Source: Mariniblastus fucicola (GTDB lineage Bacteria; Planctomycetota; Planctomycetia; Pirellulales; Pirellulaceae). From it: a DNA stretch of 64,000 nt. The position numbers and the translations under genes are program-made. The stretch lies in the NCBI RefSeq assembly GCF_008087665.1, contig NZ_CP042912.1:5580001-5644000 (forward strand), in the 5' to 3' direction. Below the pieces are notes generated by a model. That model ran no database searches, had not been told where the DNA came from, and worked only from the letters and a program-made list of their open reading frames with translations. Positions 1-8,387 of the stretch are shown here, in pieces; position 1 is the stretch's first letter, and each line of letters begins with the position of its first letter.

Positions 1-284
1 TCGTAGGCGCGGTACACGCGAGCAAACGTACCGACACCGATCAGGTACAGGATCTTCCAATCGTTATAGAAGTATCCCTTGCGTTGACCTTCGACCAAAC
101 GGGTCAACTGCCAGTTCGTAAGGTGCTCTCCACGCAGCAGCAGGCTGATGAACAGTTCGATATCGGCTTGGCCACGACCGCCTGCTTTGGCAAGCACGGC
201 TTCAATTTCGCGAGTCTCCATTAGCCGGGCGTCATGGATTCGTTGCGCCAGTTTGTCGGCTTCTAGATTGGGAGGCAAGTCCAT
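1..284 (-). CDS. Serine/threonine protein kinase, N-terminal part (cut by window edge)
   Basis: The reading frame starts at an ATG (282-284, minus strand) and runs off the left edge, so only about 94 N-terminal residues are present. After a helical leader of about 70 residues comes the segment DWKILYLIGVGTFARVYRAY, which has the glycine-rich ATP-binding loop of Hanks-type kinases (GxGxFxxVY). The catalytic loop and C-terminal part lie outside the window. The family phosphorylates Ser/Thr on protein targets and is greatly expanded in planctomycetes; the target here is unknown. The leader (metal- or membrane-type motifs absent) may be a regulatory or docking region. The next gene, 477-767, is on the same strand about 190 bases upstream. 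Confidence 0.75.
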   Translation of the reverse strand, partial: MDLPPNLEADKLAQRIHDARLMETREIEAVLAKAGGRGQADIELFISLLLRGEHLTNWQLTRLVEGQRKGYFYNDWKILYLIGVGTFARVYRAY

Positions 285-476
285 CGATTTAGTGGTTGGA
301 AGATCCAGAGATGTGGGAGACCGTCAAAGATAAGTCAGAAAAGCGCGGCCCTTGAAGGGACTTTCGATTTTATTCGATGCCCCGGAGAATAACAACGTTT
401 TGCCGACAATATCAGTATAACCATTCCGGGCATTTGATATGTCAACGCAGATTCTGGGGTCCGCAAAGCAGTTGGA

Positions 477-767
477 CTAACTGTCGCTGAATCCGCCGTC
501 GCTGGAATTCTTGTACTCGTCACGTTCGCGGCGAGTCGCTTCAAGGTCAAACATCATGTACTTCATGTCCATACGAAGTTGACTGAGTGCTTCCTGGATC
601 AGATTCAGGATACGTCGTCGACGGCGAGTGTACTCGACGACTCGATTGAGCGGTTTTTCAAGTTCGGCGCGATAACGTGGTGGGAGACTTTCGACAGCTG
701 AGACAAGATCGTTGAGGTCGATTGGAAGCTGGTCGGTGTCTGCTGATTTCATTGGATTGGCGTTCAT
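477..767 (-). CDS. Small charged helical protein of unknown function
   Basis: A 96-residue protein beginning MNANPMKSADTDQL. The middle is rich in Arg and Glu with a run of basic residues (YTRRRRRILNLIQEAL) and reads as one long amphipathic helix or short coiled coil; there is no signal peptide or membrane segment, so it is probably cytoplasmic. I do not recognise a named family. Codon use resembles its neighbours, which supports a real gene. It lies on the same strand as the kinase gene downstream (1-284) but is separated by about 190 bases, so joint transcription is possible but not shown. An alternative start is the second Met (residue 6). Confidence 0.6.
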   Translation of the reverse strand: MNANPMKSADTDQLPIDLNDLVSAVESLPPRYRAELEKPLNRVVEYTRRRRRILNLIQEALSQLRMDMKYMMFDLEATRRERDEYKNSSDGGFSDS

Positions 768-1123
768 GGGTTTCCTGATCTATCGATTGAAGTTGAAGGC
801 CGATAACGCACGCTCGATGCCAAAGCACGAAATTCAGAATTGATTTCTGTTTCGTGCGGTTATTTGCGACGTTTCACGCCATTGAAACCCGTGTCGCGAA
901 AAAGCAACCGTTGCGAAAACGAAACGGCGTTTGTCTCCCAAACACCACGTGTTAACAAATCGCATCATGGAGCAGGACTCCATGCTATCAAACACCTTTC
1001 GAAATGGGGCCGATTTTCCGCAGGAAATTGAAGCCTGACAAATTGAACTGGCGGCAAATTCAGCATTTTGCTAACAGTCACAGCGAATCCCTGCCGGCAG
1101 TGCCATTTTCGAACGCAGCACCA
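768..1123. promoter_or_regulatory. Divergent intergenic region with a CATGGAG inverted repeat
   Basis: About 356 bases separate the small minus-strand gene from the large plus-strand secreted-protein gene, so both promoters probably lie here. An inverted repeat CATGGAG-N5-CTCCATG is at 966-984 and could be an operator or a short hairpin. I could not assign -35/-10 boxes with confidence. An open frame continues upstream from 1124 to 1004, but the signal peptide argues that translation begins at 1124. Confidence 0.3.
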
Positions 1124-3844
1124 ATGAATCAACTTATCGTGCTTTCCCAAACCATTGTTTTGCTAGTGGCGTTTTCAACCGCAATGCTGACACCGCACCC
1201 GTCGCTTGCTTTCCAAACAGACGAGACTTTCGATGGCGGTCAACCGAGTTGGTTTACTCTCACGGATGAGTCCGACTGCATGGTCGATTCGGGATCGTGG
1301 AAACAGAACCGGGTCGTAAACTCAAAAACGGAGGTCGGTTGCGAGCAGATCGAATTCACGGCAACTGCGGGCTCAGGGAAAAAGCTGATCCTCGCACACA
1401 CGGTGACTCCCTCTTTCGTGATTCCCGAACTGCAACCATCGGTTCGTATTCGCTCACAACGACGCGGTGTTCAGTTGCACGCGAGAGTCGTGTTGCCACA
1501 CAATCAATTGCCCGATGGCCGCACGATGACGGTCGTCCTGGACGGTCCGGTATCGAAACAGCAGGGACGTTTCGAGACGCTGACTTTCTCTGGACAACGC
1601 AGCCTGAACCAGTTGCTGCAGAATCAACTCTGGCTGTTGCGGAGCAAGCATCACCGCGAGGTCACTCTGCGCGACGCTTATATCGACCAGCTTTGGCTCA
1701 ACATCTACACCGGTCAGGGGCCTTCGATCGTCCAGGTCGAAAACCTGCAACTGGAAGGAGTCGTCGAAGCTTCGGAAATCGCTCAAAAGCAACAGCTGAA
1801 AAAGAATCAGGCCAGCTCCATCGATACGATTATGGCTGACGGTTCGGCAATTCAGCAGGTATCGGCAAGCTCTGGAAAGTCTCTGGTGGTTCGCGACGGC
1901 ACGGTGATTCTGGTCAACGACAAGCCATTTTTCCCGAGGATCATTGAGCATAACGGCGAGTCATTTGAGTATCTGAAGGCGATCGGTTTCAACACGATCG
2001 AGCTCAAGTCCAACGCGACCGCTGCTGAGCTGACGGAAGCCAGGAAACTGGGCATGTGGCTGATCGCCCCACCACCAGCATCCGTCGGAGTCGAACCGAT
2101 TGGGTTTGAGTACGATCCGGTTTTGGCGTGGTCGGTTGGACGTGAGCTTGGTGCGAAACACACGTCGAGGATTCGCCAGCGGATCCGCGAGATTCGAGAA
2201 ACGGACTCACGAGAGGGACGTCCCATTTTTGGCCATTCCGTTTCACATTGGTCACAGATTGCTCAACAGGTCGACATTCATTCGATCGGCTTGCAAACCA
2301 TCGGCAGCAGTCATCTGCTTAGCCAATACAGCGACTGGCTGGCGACGCGATCCAAAGCCATCGGGTCGAGCAAACCGATTTGCGCCGATGTGCAAACCGA
2401 GATGAGCCTTGCGGTTTTGACTCAGACAGAAGCCATTTTCGGCCAGGCTCCACCGACTCCGATCGAGTATCAGCAGCTCAAGTCGATCGCGACCGAGGCC
2501 ATCGTTTCGGGGGCGCGTTGTCTTCGATTCCGTTCGCGAAACCGATTGGATGCTGACGATCCGGAATCCAAATTGCGCTCACTAACGATCGAATACGTAA
2601 ATCGCTGGCTGGATCAAATTGAACCGTGGGTTAGCGGCGGAGTCGTGCTGGGTAAGCTCCCGGTATCGAACAATCGTGACGTCGAAGTGACTGCTCTGGC
2701 GACCGATCGAGCACGATTGCTGCTGGTTCAGCGACCGACCCATCATGAGCAGTTTTGGGCCGGAGACTGCCCTGCCCTGCCCGTTTCGATTGTCGACACA
2801 GACACAATCCACACTCATCGAGTCTACCATTTGACGGATTCTGAACTGGCTCCGGTTTCGACCGAGCGGACTCCGGAAGGAACCAGGATCCGCATCGAAA
2901 AGGCGCCTTTCATGATGACGTTGGTCATGACGCAGGATTCGAATCTGATCAATCGACTCAACGACAGTTTTGGCGGCAACGGAACTCAATCGATGTTCGA
3001 AATGCACTTGTCGATCACTCAACAGTGGCTGGCGATCGAACAACTGCTAAGCGGGCAAATGGAAAGGCTGTCCAAGGATTCCGCCGGAAGCAGCAGAGCT
3101 CTCAACGACGCCGTGACGGCGCTCAAAAGTGCGAGACAAATGAGCCAACAGAAAAGCCTGACTCAGGCTGAATCGTTCCTCACAACTGCCGATGTGCGAC
3201 TGGCGTCCTTCCGTCGTGAACTACAGGCCAATGCTTTGGGCACGTTTCAGTCCAAAACGTCTTCGCCGTTGACGATGCACGCAGCGCTGGTTCCGTTGCA
3301 CTGGGTGTTAGCCAGCCAAACACCGAAATCAGAAAGCAGCATCAACCATCTGGCTGGAGGAGACTTTGAAGATCTCGGCTTGATGAAACGCAGCGGTTGG
3401 TCGAATCAACGAATCGAAGACCAACGCCTTCGGACGCATGTCGAGCTGGCTCCCGAAGCCGCCAAAGCCGGACGATCAGGCTTAAAGCTTTCAACCAGCG
3501 GCAACATCAAACTGGTCGAAACGGTTCCGCTGTGGGTCAGCAGCCCGCCGATCCGCGTCAAGGCTCGCCAACTGGTTCGCATCCACGGATGGGTCAACGT
3601 GCCGCAGGTGATTGCAGGCAGCGAAGCCGGACTTCGTATCGTGGATTCGATCGGCGGCCAGTCGCTTTCGGAGACAATTCCGGCAACCGAGGGCTGGCAG
3701 GAGTTTGCTCTCTATCGAAACGCTTCGAGCGACATGCAGTTTCAGGTCAACTTCGAACTGACTGGAATTGGCCAGGCGATGATCGACGAAGTCACCGTTC
3801 AGGTGATCGACCTCCCCTCTCCGAATCGTTCGGCAAAGCGATAA
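1124..3844 (+). CDS. Large secreted protein with glycoside-hydrolase-like central region
   Basis: A 906-residue protein. I place the start at the ATG at 1124 because the following residues (MNQLIVLSQTIVLLVAFSTA, then a Ser-Leu-Ala site before FQTDE) form a signal peptide; the frame stays open upstream to 1004 but without a plausible leader. The N-terminal part is a beta-rich, CBM-like region. Around residues 255-560 the pattern (VRDGTVILVNDKPFFPR, then FEYLKAIGFNTIELKS and KLGMWLIAPPP) resembles the TIM-barrel entry of GH2/GH5-like glycosidases, but I cannot point to the two catalytic acids. The C-terminal ~150 residues look like another beta-sandwich carbohydrate-binding domain. Likely exported and acting on the cell surface or on polysaccharide. 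Gene call is secure; function is inference. Confidence 0.8.
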   Translation: MNQLIVLSQTIVLLVAFSTAMLTPHPSLAFQTDETFDGGQPSWFTLTDESDCMVDSGSWKQNRVVNSKTEVGCEQIEFTATAGSGKKLILAHTVTPSFVIPELQPSVRIRSQRRGVQLHARVVLPHNQLPDGRTMTVVLDGPVSKQQGRFETLTFSGQRSLNQLLQNQLWLLRSKHHREVTLRDAYIDQLWLNIYTGQGPSIVQVENLQLEGVVEASEIAQKQQLKKNQASSIDTIMADGSAIQQVSASSGKSLVVRDGTVILVNDKPFFPRIIEHNGESFEYLKAIGFNTIELKSNATAAELTEARKLGMWLIAPPPASVGVEPIGFEYDPVLAWSVGRELGAKHTSRIRQRIREIRETDSREGRPIFGHSVSHWSQIAQQVDIHSIGLQTIGSSHLLSQYSDWLATRSKAIGSSKPICADVQTEMSLAVLTQTEAIFGQAPPTPIEYQQLKSIATEAIVSGARCLRFRSRNRLDADDPESKLRSLTIEYVNRWLDQIEPWVSGGVVLGKLPVSNNRDVEVTALATDRARLLLVQRPTHHEQFWAGDCPALPVSIVDTDTIHTHRVYHLTDSELAPVSTERTPEGTRIRIEKAPFMMTLVMTQDSNLINRLNDSFGGNGTQSMFEMHLSITQQWLAIEQLLSGQMERLSKDSAGSSRALNDAVTALKSARQMSQQKSLTQAESFLTTADVRLASFRRELQANALGTFQSKTSSPLTMHAALVPLHWVLASQTPKSESSINHLAGGDFEDLGLMKRSGWSNQRIEDQRLRTHVELAPEAAKAGRSGLKLSTSGNIKLVETVPLWVSSPPIRVKARQLVRIHGWVNVPQVIAGSEAGLRIVDSIGGQSLSETIPATEGWQEFALYRNASSDMQFQVNFELTGIGQAMIDEVTVQVIDLPSPNRSAKR

Positions 3845-3955
3845 ACGTTTTTCGCGGCTCGCTAGCATTCAGTTTGCGTCACTTTGGCGTACGGATCAAC
3901 GCAACGCCACGCTAAAATCTGTCCGCTTGTGAACCTCTCGCCTCGGACACCGTAA

Positions 3956-4480
3956 ATGAAGCTTGAACAAAGGATGCAAGGGATCCAGCTGATCCTCTCG
4001 GACGTCGACGGAGTGATGACTTCCGGCGGCATCACCTATGACAATCAGGGCGTGGAAACCAAAACGTTCCATGTCCGGGACGGAATGGGCATCAAGCTCT
4101 GGCAACGAACCGGTTATCGCTTTGGCATCATCACCGCTCGAAGCTCTCACATCGTGAAGCTGAGGATGGATGAACTGGGTGTCGATCTGGTTCGTCAGGG
4201 AGCCGAGAACAAGCTGGACATCGCGAAAGGGATCATGGACGAAATGTCGTTGTCACTGGAACAGGTTTGCTACATCGGCGATGACCTGACCGACATGGCG
4301 CTGCTGGAAAATGTCGGCCTGTCAGCGTCCGTTTCCGACGGTGCTCCTGAAGTCAAAAAAGTGGCTCACATGGTCACCAAATCCGCCGGCGGACAGGGAG
4401 CGATCCGTGAACTTGTGGAAGCAATTCTCAAAGGCCAAAACCGTTGGCAAGAGTTGCTGCAATCTTACTCCGGCAGTTGA
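3956..4480 (+). CDS. kdsC: 3-deoxy-D-manno-octulosonate 8-phosphate phosphatase (KdsC)
   Basis: A 174-residue HAD-superfamily phosphatase of the KdsC type, the usual size for the family. Motif I is SDVDGVMTSGG with the two catalytic aspartates at residues 16 and 18. Motif II region is FGIITARSS, and the C-terminal motif IGDDLTDMALL supplies the metal-binding acidic pair. KdsC removes phosphate from Kdo-8-P to give Kdo, the inner-core sugar of lipopolysaccharide, in the cytoplasm. The next gene, 43 bases downstream, encodes a long OstA/LptA-like protein, so the pair fits an LPS synthesis and export locus. Related HAD phosphatases such as the N-terminus of neuraminate synthases are a less likely alternative. 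Confidence 0.92.
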   Translation: MKLEQRMQGIQLILSDVDGVMTSGGITYDNQGVETKTFHVRDGMGIKLWQRTGYRFGIITARSSHIVKLRMDELGVDLVRQGAENKLDIAKGIMDEMSLSLEQVCYIGDDLTDMALLENVGLSASVSDGAPEVKKVAHMVTKSAGGQGAIRELVEAILKGQNRWQELLQSYSGS

Positions 4481-4523
4481 CCTGGCGAATGCACCAGGCA
4501 AACGTTGAAAAGGAAGTCGACCG

Positions 4524-7500
4524 TTGCCCAATCGAATGAACCCAGTTGCCAGGTACCTGTTTGCACTTTCAGCAATGATTGTTGCCTACACAGCCTATGC
4601 GAAAGTGGCAGTTCCGATTCTCGAAGGGCCGCCGACCGTCGTCCGCAGAAGCCAGATCGCAGGCGACTATCCGGACACTACCGAAATTTTGGACAAGACC
4701 CATTTGCCGTCGATCGTGCCGACTGACGCTTGGGAACTGGGTTCCTGCAAGACGTTACTGACGCCGCAGGGCACGGTCTATTTTGAGTACTGGGAACCGG
4801 TCGACGACGAGGGCACGTATCAGTTGATGCCGTTTACGATCGTGATCAATGACCCGGTGAACAGCATCCGCGAAGCCGAAAATGACACGACGCAGCCCAA
4901 ACCCGCCCCGATCGTTTTACGTTCACTGGAAGGCGCTCGCCTGAAGTTCTCCAAGCCGCTGACGGCTCGTTCAAAGAAGGATGACATCGAGCTGGAATCG
5001 GCTCAACTGGACGGACAGGTCACTCTCTTCCGCCCCGCGAACCCGGGAACAGATGAAGACGAAATGCGGATCGTGACGCGGAACATCCAGATCAACCGCA
5101 GCCAAATTTTCACACTCAGCGAAGTCCACTTCGCTTTCGGGCCTCACCATGGAAGCGGCCGCAACCTGTCGATTCAACTGGCGCATGCCACCAAAGCGGA
5201 TTCGCCGACGAAGTCCTTTTCCAACATCGATGGCGTCGAGCAGATGGAACTGGCATTCGTCAGCGAACTGGTTCTGCAGCCCGTCGATGCGAACGCCTTC
5301 AAACTGGCCAACGAGAATCCAGCGTCCGACAAACCGTCTGCTGCTTCGCTGGTCGACGACAAAGACCGCGTGCTCTCGCTTTCAAACCAGGAAACGCCAC
5401 TGCGGCTTTCTTGCGACGGACCGTTCGTGTTTCGCATGGCTGAAAAGAAAGCCTGGTTTCGCGACAACGTCGTTGTGACTCAACTGGATGAACATCGCGA
5501 CAATCTTCGCTGCGATTCTTTGCAAATCGAGCTTTCACGGGACGACATTTCGCAAACGACATCGGTCAAGAACCTGATCGCCATCGGCACCCCGGAAAAA
5601 CCGGCAACCATTGTTTCGAACTCGCAGCAAACGCTGGTCGTTGGAGAAGAACTGAACTTTGATGTCCAACAATCGCTCGTGAAAGCATTCGGTTCGCAAC
5701 CGGTTACGATTCGCAGCCCAAAATTTGCATTCCAAGGCTCCCGACTGGAGTATCAACTTGCCGAAAACGGAAAACTCGGCGCGCTGTCAGCAGATGGTCC
5801 AGGGATTCTCAAAGGCCTTTCCGAAGACGACAAGAATTTCGAAGTGAAGTGGGAGCGTTCGCTTACGACTCGCAATTCGGATGCCGAACGAGTCCTGATA
5901 GAAATCGATGAAAACGCGTCGGTCAAGTTCGACCAACGAAACAGCATCGCCGCAGATCATTTGAGCTTCACCGTTTGGCAGTTGCCTGATCCGGAATCCG
6001 TGAAGGAAAATCAAAAATGGAAGTACTTCCCTTCGAAGCTGGAGACCCGCGGCAACGTTCGCATCGTTTCAGAGAAGCTCGACGGGTCGGCGAATGAGCT
6101 GACCGCAAACTGGGAGAAACCGTCGTTCCGTCAACTTGGCACGATCAACCATAAGGTTTCCTATCGAGGCACATTTCGAGCTGCACCGCAGCAAGCCGAT
6201 GGGTTTCGCGCACTTCCGTCACAATCTCCGACGATGAAATTTTCCGGCGACAAAGTCGTTGCCAACGTGGCCGGCGGAATGAACCAACTTCGAATCCGAG
6301 ACCTCGTCGTGGATGGATCGCTGGCTCTGGAAAGCACCGCGACCGACAAATTGCCCTTTGCTATTGCGGGCCAATCGATGCGGCTCGTTCCTCAGGCCAA
6401 TGATCTTTATCGAGTCACGATTACTGGGGACGACAGTCGACCTGCAACGTTCCGAACCAATGGTCTCGATCTCCGCGGAAGCAATCTTCAACTCGACCAA
6501 ACGGCGAACACGATCTGGATTCAGGGAAAGGGAGACCTGAACATCGACGGCACGAAACAGTCTGCAACGGTGGCTTCGCGAGAGCTTCCGAAACTTGAAT
6601 CGGCCAACATTTCGTGGACAGGAGGAATGGTTTTTGACGGCTCAAGAATCTACTTTGAAAACGACGTGGAGCTTTTCGCAAATCGTCCGCCAAACGCGGA
6701 TGGGCAAAGCTCGAAACTTAAATCCAATAGCGAGGCTCTCACGATCGAGCTTACGGAGTCGATTCGGTTCGAGAATCTCGATCCCGTCAACGGCGTTTCC
6801 GCCAAACGGGCTAAACCAGAGATTCAACGGATGGTTTTTGTGAATCAGGTGGATCAAGCCAGTCGTGCATTCAAGCTGGCAGGTTATGAAAAATCGGGGC
6901 AGGCAGGACGCGATGACGCCGCCAGTCGCAGAGTAATCGGATTTCAAAACGCGACCATGGATGCGTCCGGAAATGTTGTCGAGCTCCAGAAGCTTTTCGT
7001 GCCGATGGCGACCGTGGATGCGATCTCAGGTGACGTTGTCGCCAGCGGACCAGGGCAGGCTCTCGCCTATCAGTTCTCCAATGGCAACAGTCGCTTGTCC
7101 GGATTCTCACGCGATGCGGCAACAGGCGGTACGACTTCGAAACCCAAGCTAACCTGTGTGCACGCTCGATTTGATGGCCAGCTTACGGCCAATACTGAGC
7201 AAAACACGATGAGGATTGATCGCAATACCCGAAGCGCCTGGGCGAACGTTGACCGCTTCGACCAGACGCTTGATCCAGACCGGCCTGATCAATTGCCGCT
7301 CGGTGCAGCGGTGTTGAAAAGCGATGCTCTGAAATTCGCACAGTGGACGCCGCGAAATTCCGAACCGCGTCAGGAGATGCAGGCCGAAGGGAACACCAGT
7401 ATCCAGAGCGAGCTTTTCGAAGCGGTCGCCGACCGGATGACATATTCGGACGACACCGACATTTTGATCATCGAAGGCAACCCGCCGGCGAATGCACGAT

Positions 7501-7631
7501 TGTCCTGGCGTCGGACTTCGAAGTCTCAGCCAGAAACACTATTGGCCAAAAAGGTGAAGTATCGACTGTCAGACCAGTGGACCGAGGTTTCTGACATTCG
7601 CAGCGTTCAGGCAGGGCTCGACGGTAAATAG
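4524..7631 (+). CDS. Giant OstA/LptA-like periplasmic protein, probable LPS-transport role
   Basis: A 1035-residue protein with an N-terminal membrane anchor or signal (RYLFALSAMIVAYTAYAKVA). The start is either TTG at 4524, which has AGGAAG about 8 bases upstream, or ATG at 4536. The body is beta-rich and repetitive, with recurring LptA/OstA-type strings such as GPFVFRMAEKKAWFRDNVVV followed by LRCDSLQIELS, and near the C-terminus FEAVADRMTYSDDTDILIIE followed by ARLSWRR. These match the sense of the OstA repeat ('filled-in base, add a layer, compute a name for it') that forms the beta-taco bridge carrying LPS across the periplasm. LptA and LptC are normally under 220 residues, so this is several-fold longer. 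Position right after kdsC supports an LPS role. Assignment is by motif pattern, not a search. Confidence 0.7.
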   Translation: MPNRMNPVARYLFALSAMIVAYTAYAKVAVPILEGPPTVVRRSQIAGDYPDTTEILDKTHLPSIVPTDAWELGSCKTLLTPQGTVYFEYWEPVDDEGTYQLMPFTIVINDPVNSIREAENDTTQPKPAPIVLRSLEGARLKFSKPLTARSKKDDIELESAQLDGQVTLFRPANPGTDEDEMRIVTRNIQINRSQIFTLSEVHFAFGPHHGSGRNLSIQLAHATKADSPTKSFSNIDGVEQMELAFVSELVLQPVDANAFKLANENPASDKPSAASLVDDKDRVLSLSNQETPLRLSCDGPFVFRMAEKKAWFRDNVVVTQLDEHRDNLRCDSLQIELSRDDISQTTSVKNLIAIGTPEKPATIVSNSQQTLVVGEELNFDVQQSLVKAFGSQPVTIRSPKFAFQGSRLEYQLAENGKLGALSADGPGILKGLSEDDKNFEVKWERSLTTRNSDAERVLIEIDENASVKFDQRNSIAADHLSFTVWQLPDPESVKENQKWKYFPSKLETRGNVRIVSEKLDGSANELTANWEKPSFRQLGTINHKVSYRGTFRAAPQQADGFRALPSQSPTMKFSGDKVVANVAGGMNQLRIRDLVVDGSLALESTATDKLPFAIAGQSMRLVPQANDLYRVTITGDDSRPATFRTNGLDLRGSNLQLDQTANTIWIQGKGDLNIDGTKQSATVASRELPKLESANISWTGGMVFDGSRIYFENDVELFANRPPNADGQSSKLKSNSEALTIELTESIRFENLDPVNGVSAKRAKPEIQRMVFVNQVDQASRAFKLAGYEKSGQAGRDDAASRRVIGFQNATMDASGNVVELQKLFVPMATVDAISGDVVASGPGQALAYQFSNGNSRLSGFSRDAATGGTTSKPKLTCVHARFDGQLTANTEQNTMRIDRNTRSAWANVDRFDQTLDPDRPDQLPLGAAVLKSDALKFAQWTPRNSEPRQEMQAEGNTSIQSELFEAVADRMTYSDDTDILIIEGNPPANARLSWRRTSKSQPETLLAKKVKYRLSDQWTEVSDIRSVQAGLDGK

Positions 7632-7726
7632 TCGCCGTGAAATTGGCCATCGATAGAATGGCTGTCCGGGATCGCTTATACTTGGATTCGATTGACGAAA
7701 CTCAACGAACTCTCCGGACCAGAACC

Positions 7727-8179
7727 ATGAAGTCGAATCAGATCTGCCGTTTTCTTTGCCTTGCGTTGGCACTGGCTGTTTTTAGCAGCATCGGTTGCGT
7801 TCCTCCGTCTTCAAAAGATGACGTCGCGAAAAAAGACAAACCGAAACCGATTATTGGTCAGACGACGTCCGAAATCAGCGAATGGGACCCTGACGCTGGT
7901 CAGACGATTCGCGTCGATGGTGAAGACGTCAATATCGTCAACCGAAACCTGAAGGCGCTGAGCGGCGCCAGCAACACGATTGCCAAAATGAAAGTTCAGC
8001 AGTCGCTGGAACTGTTCCGCGCGACTGAAGGCAGGTATCCAAAAACGTTTGAAGAGTTCATGGACAAAGTTTTCAAAGTCTATGTCGTCGACCTGCCGAT
8101 GCCGGTAACGTCGTGCGAATATCAATACGATGTGGAAAACCACGAACTCCTGGTCGTGGAAAAGAAAAAAGCCGAGTAG
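7727..8179 (+). CDS. Lipoprotein of unknown function
   Basis: A 150-residue protein. Start chosen at ATG 7727, which gives a classic lipoprotein signal: MKSNQICR, hydrophobic stretch, then SSIGC with the lipidated Cys near residue 22. The mature part begins with a charged linker (SSKDDVAKKDKPKP). The C-terminal half (KMKVQQSLELFRATEGRYPKTFEEFMDKVF) resembles the region downstream of the helix in type II pseudopilin/GspG-like proteins, where 'EGRYP.t..eL' is common, but the pilin N-terminus is absent. Probably an envelope lipoprotein. It follows the OstA-like gene by 95 bases on the same strand. Function unknown. Confidence 0.75.
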   Translation: MKSNQICRFLCLALALAVFSSIGCVPPSSKDDVAKKDKPKPIIGQTTSEISEWDPDAGQTIRVDGEDVNIVNRNLKALSGASNTIAKMKVQQSLELFRATEGRYPKTFEEFMDKVFKVYVVDLPMPVTSCEYQYDVENHELLVVEKKKAE

Positions 8180-8257
8180 TCCACGATCGCGGAAGATCAC
8201 GGTCAACTCGGCAGCAGCTTGTAGTCAGAATCTGGCTTGGCACTCTGCGCTCGAATC

Positions 8258-8362
8258 TGAGTGGTGACCATCTGAGTGGTGACCATCTGAGTGGTGACCA
8301 TCTGAGTGGTGACCATCTGAGTGGTGACCATCTGAGTGCTGATCATCTTGAGTGCTGATCAA
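8258..8362. repeat. Tandem array of a 15-bp unit
   Basis: Five perfect copies of TGAGTGGTGACCATC lie end to end at 8258-8332, followed by two diverged copies (TGAGTGCTGATCATC at 8333-8347 and a further one to about 8362). Each unit contains the near-palindrome GGTGACC, and the diverged units contain TGATCA. The array sits between the convergent ends of the lipoprotein gene and the DUF1552 gene, starting 78 bases past the first stop. It is not a CRISPR array because there are no spacers. It may be a minisatellite that varies in copy number between strains. Confidence 0.85.
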
Positions 8363-8387
8363 TTCCGAGAGTGATTGCAACCCGAGC

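Noticed and set aside
8258-8362. Possible CRISPR array
   Set aside because: Units are 15 bp and directly adjacent with no unique spacers, and no cas genes are present.
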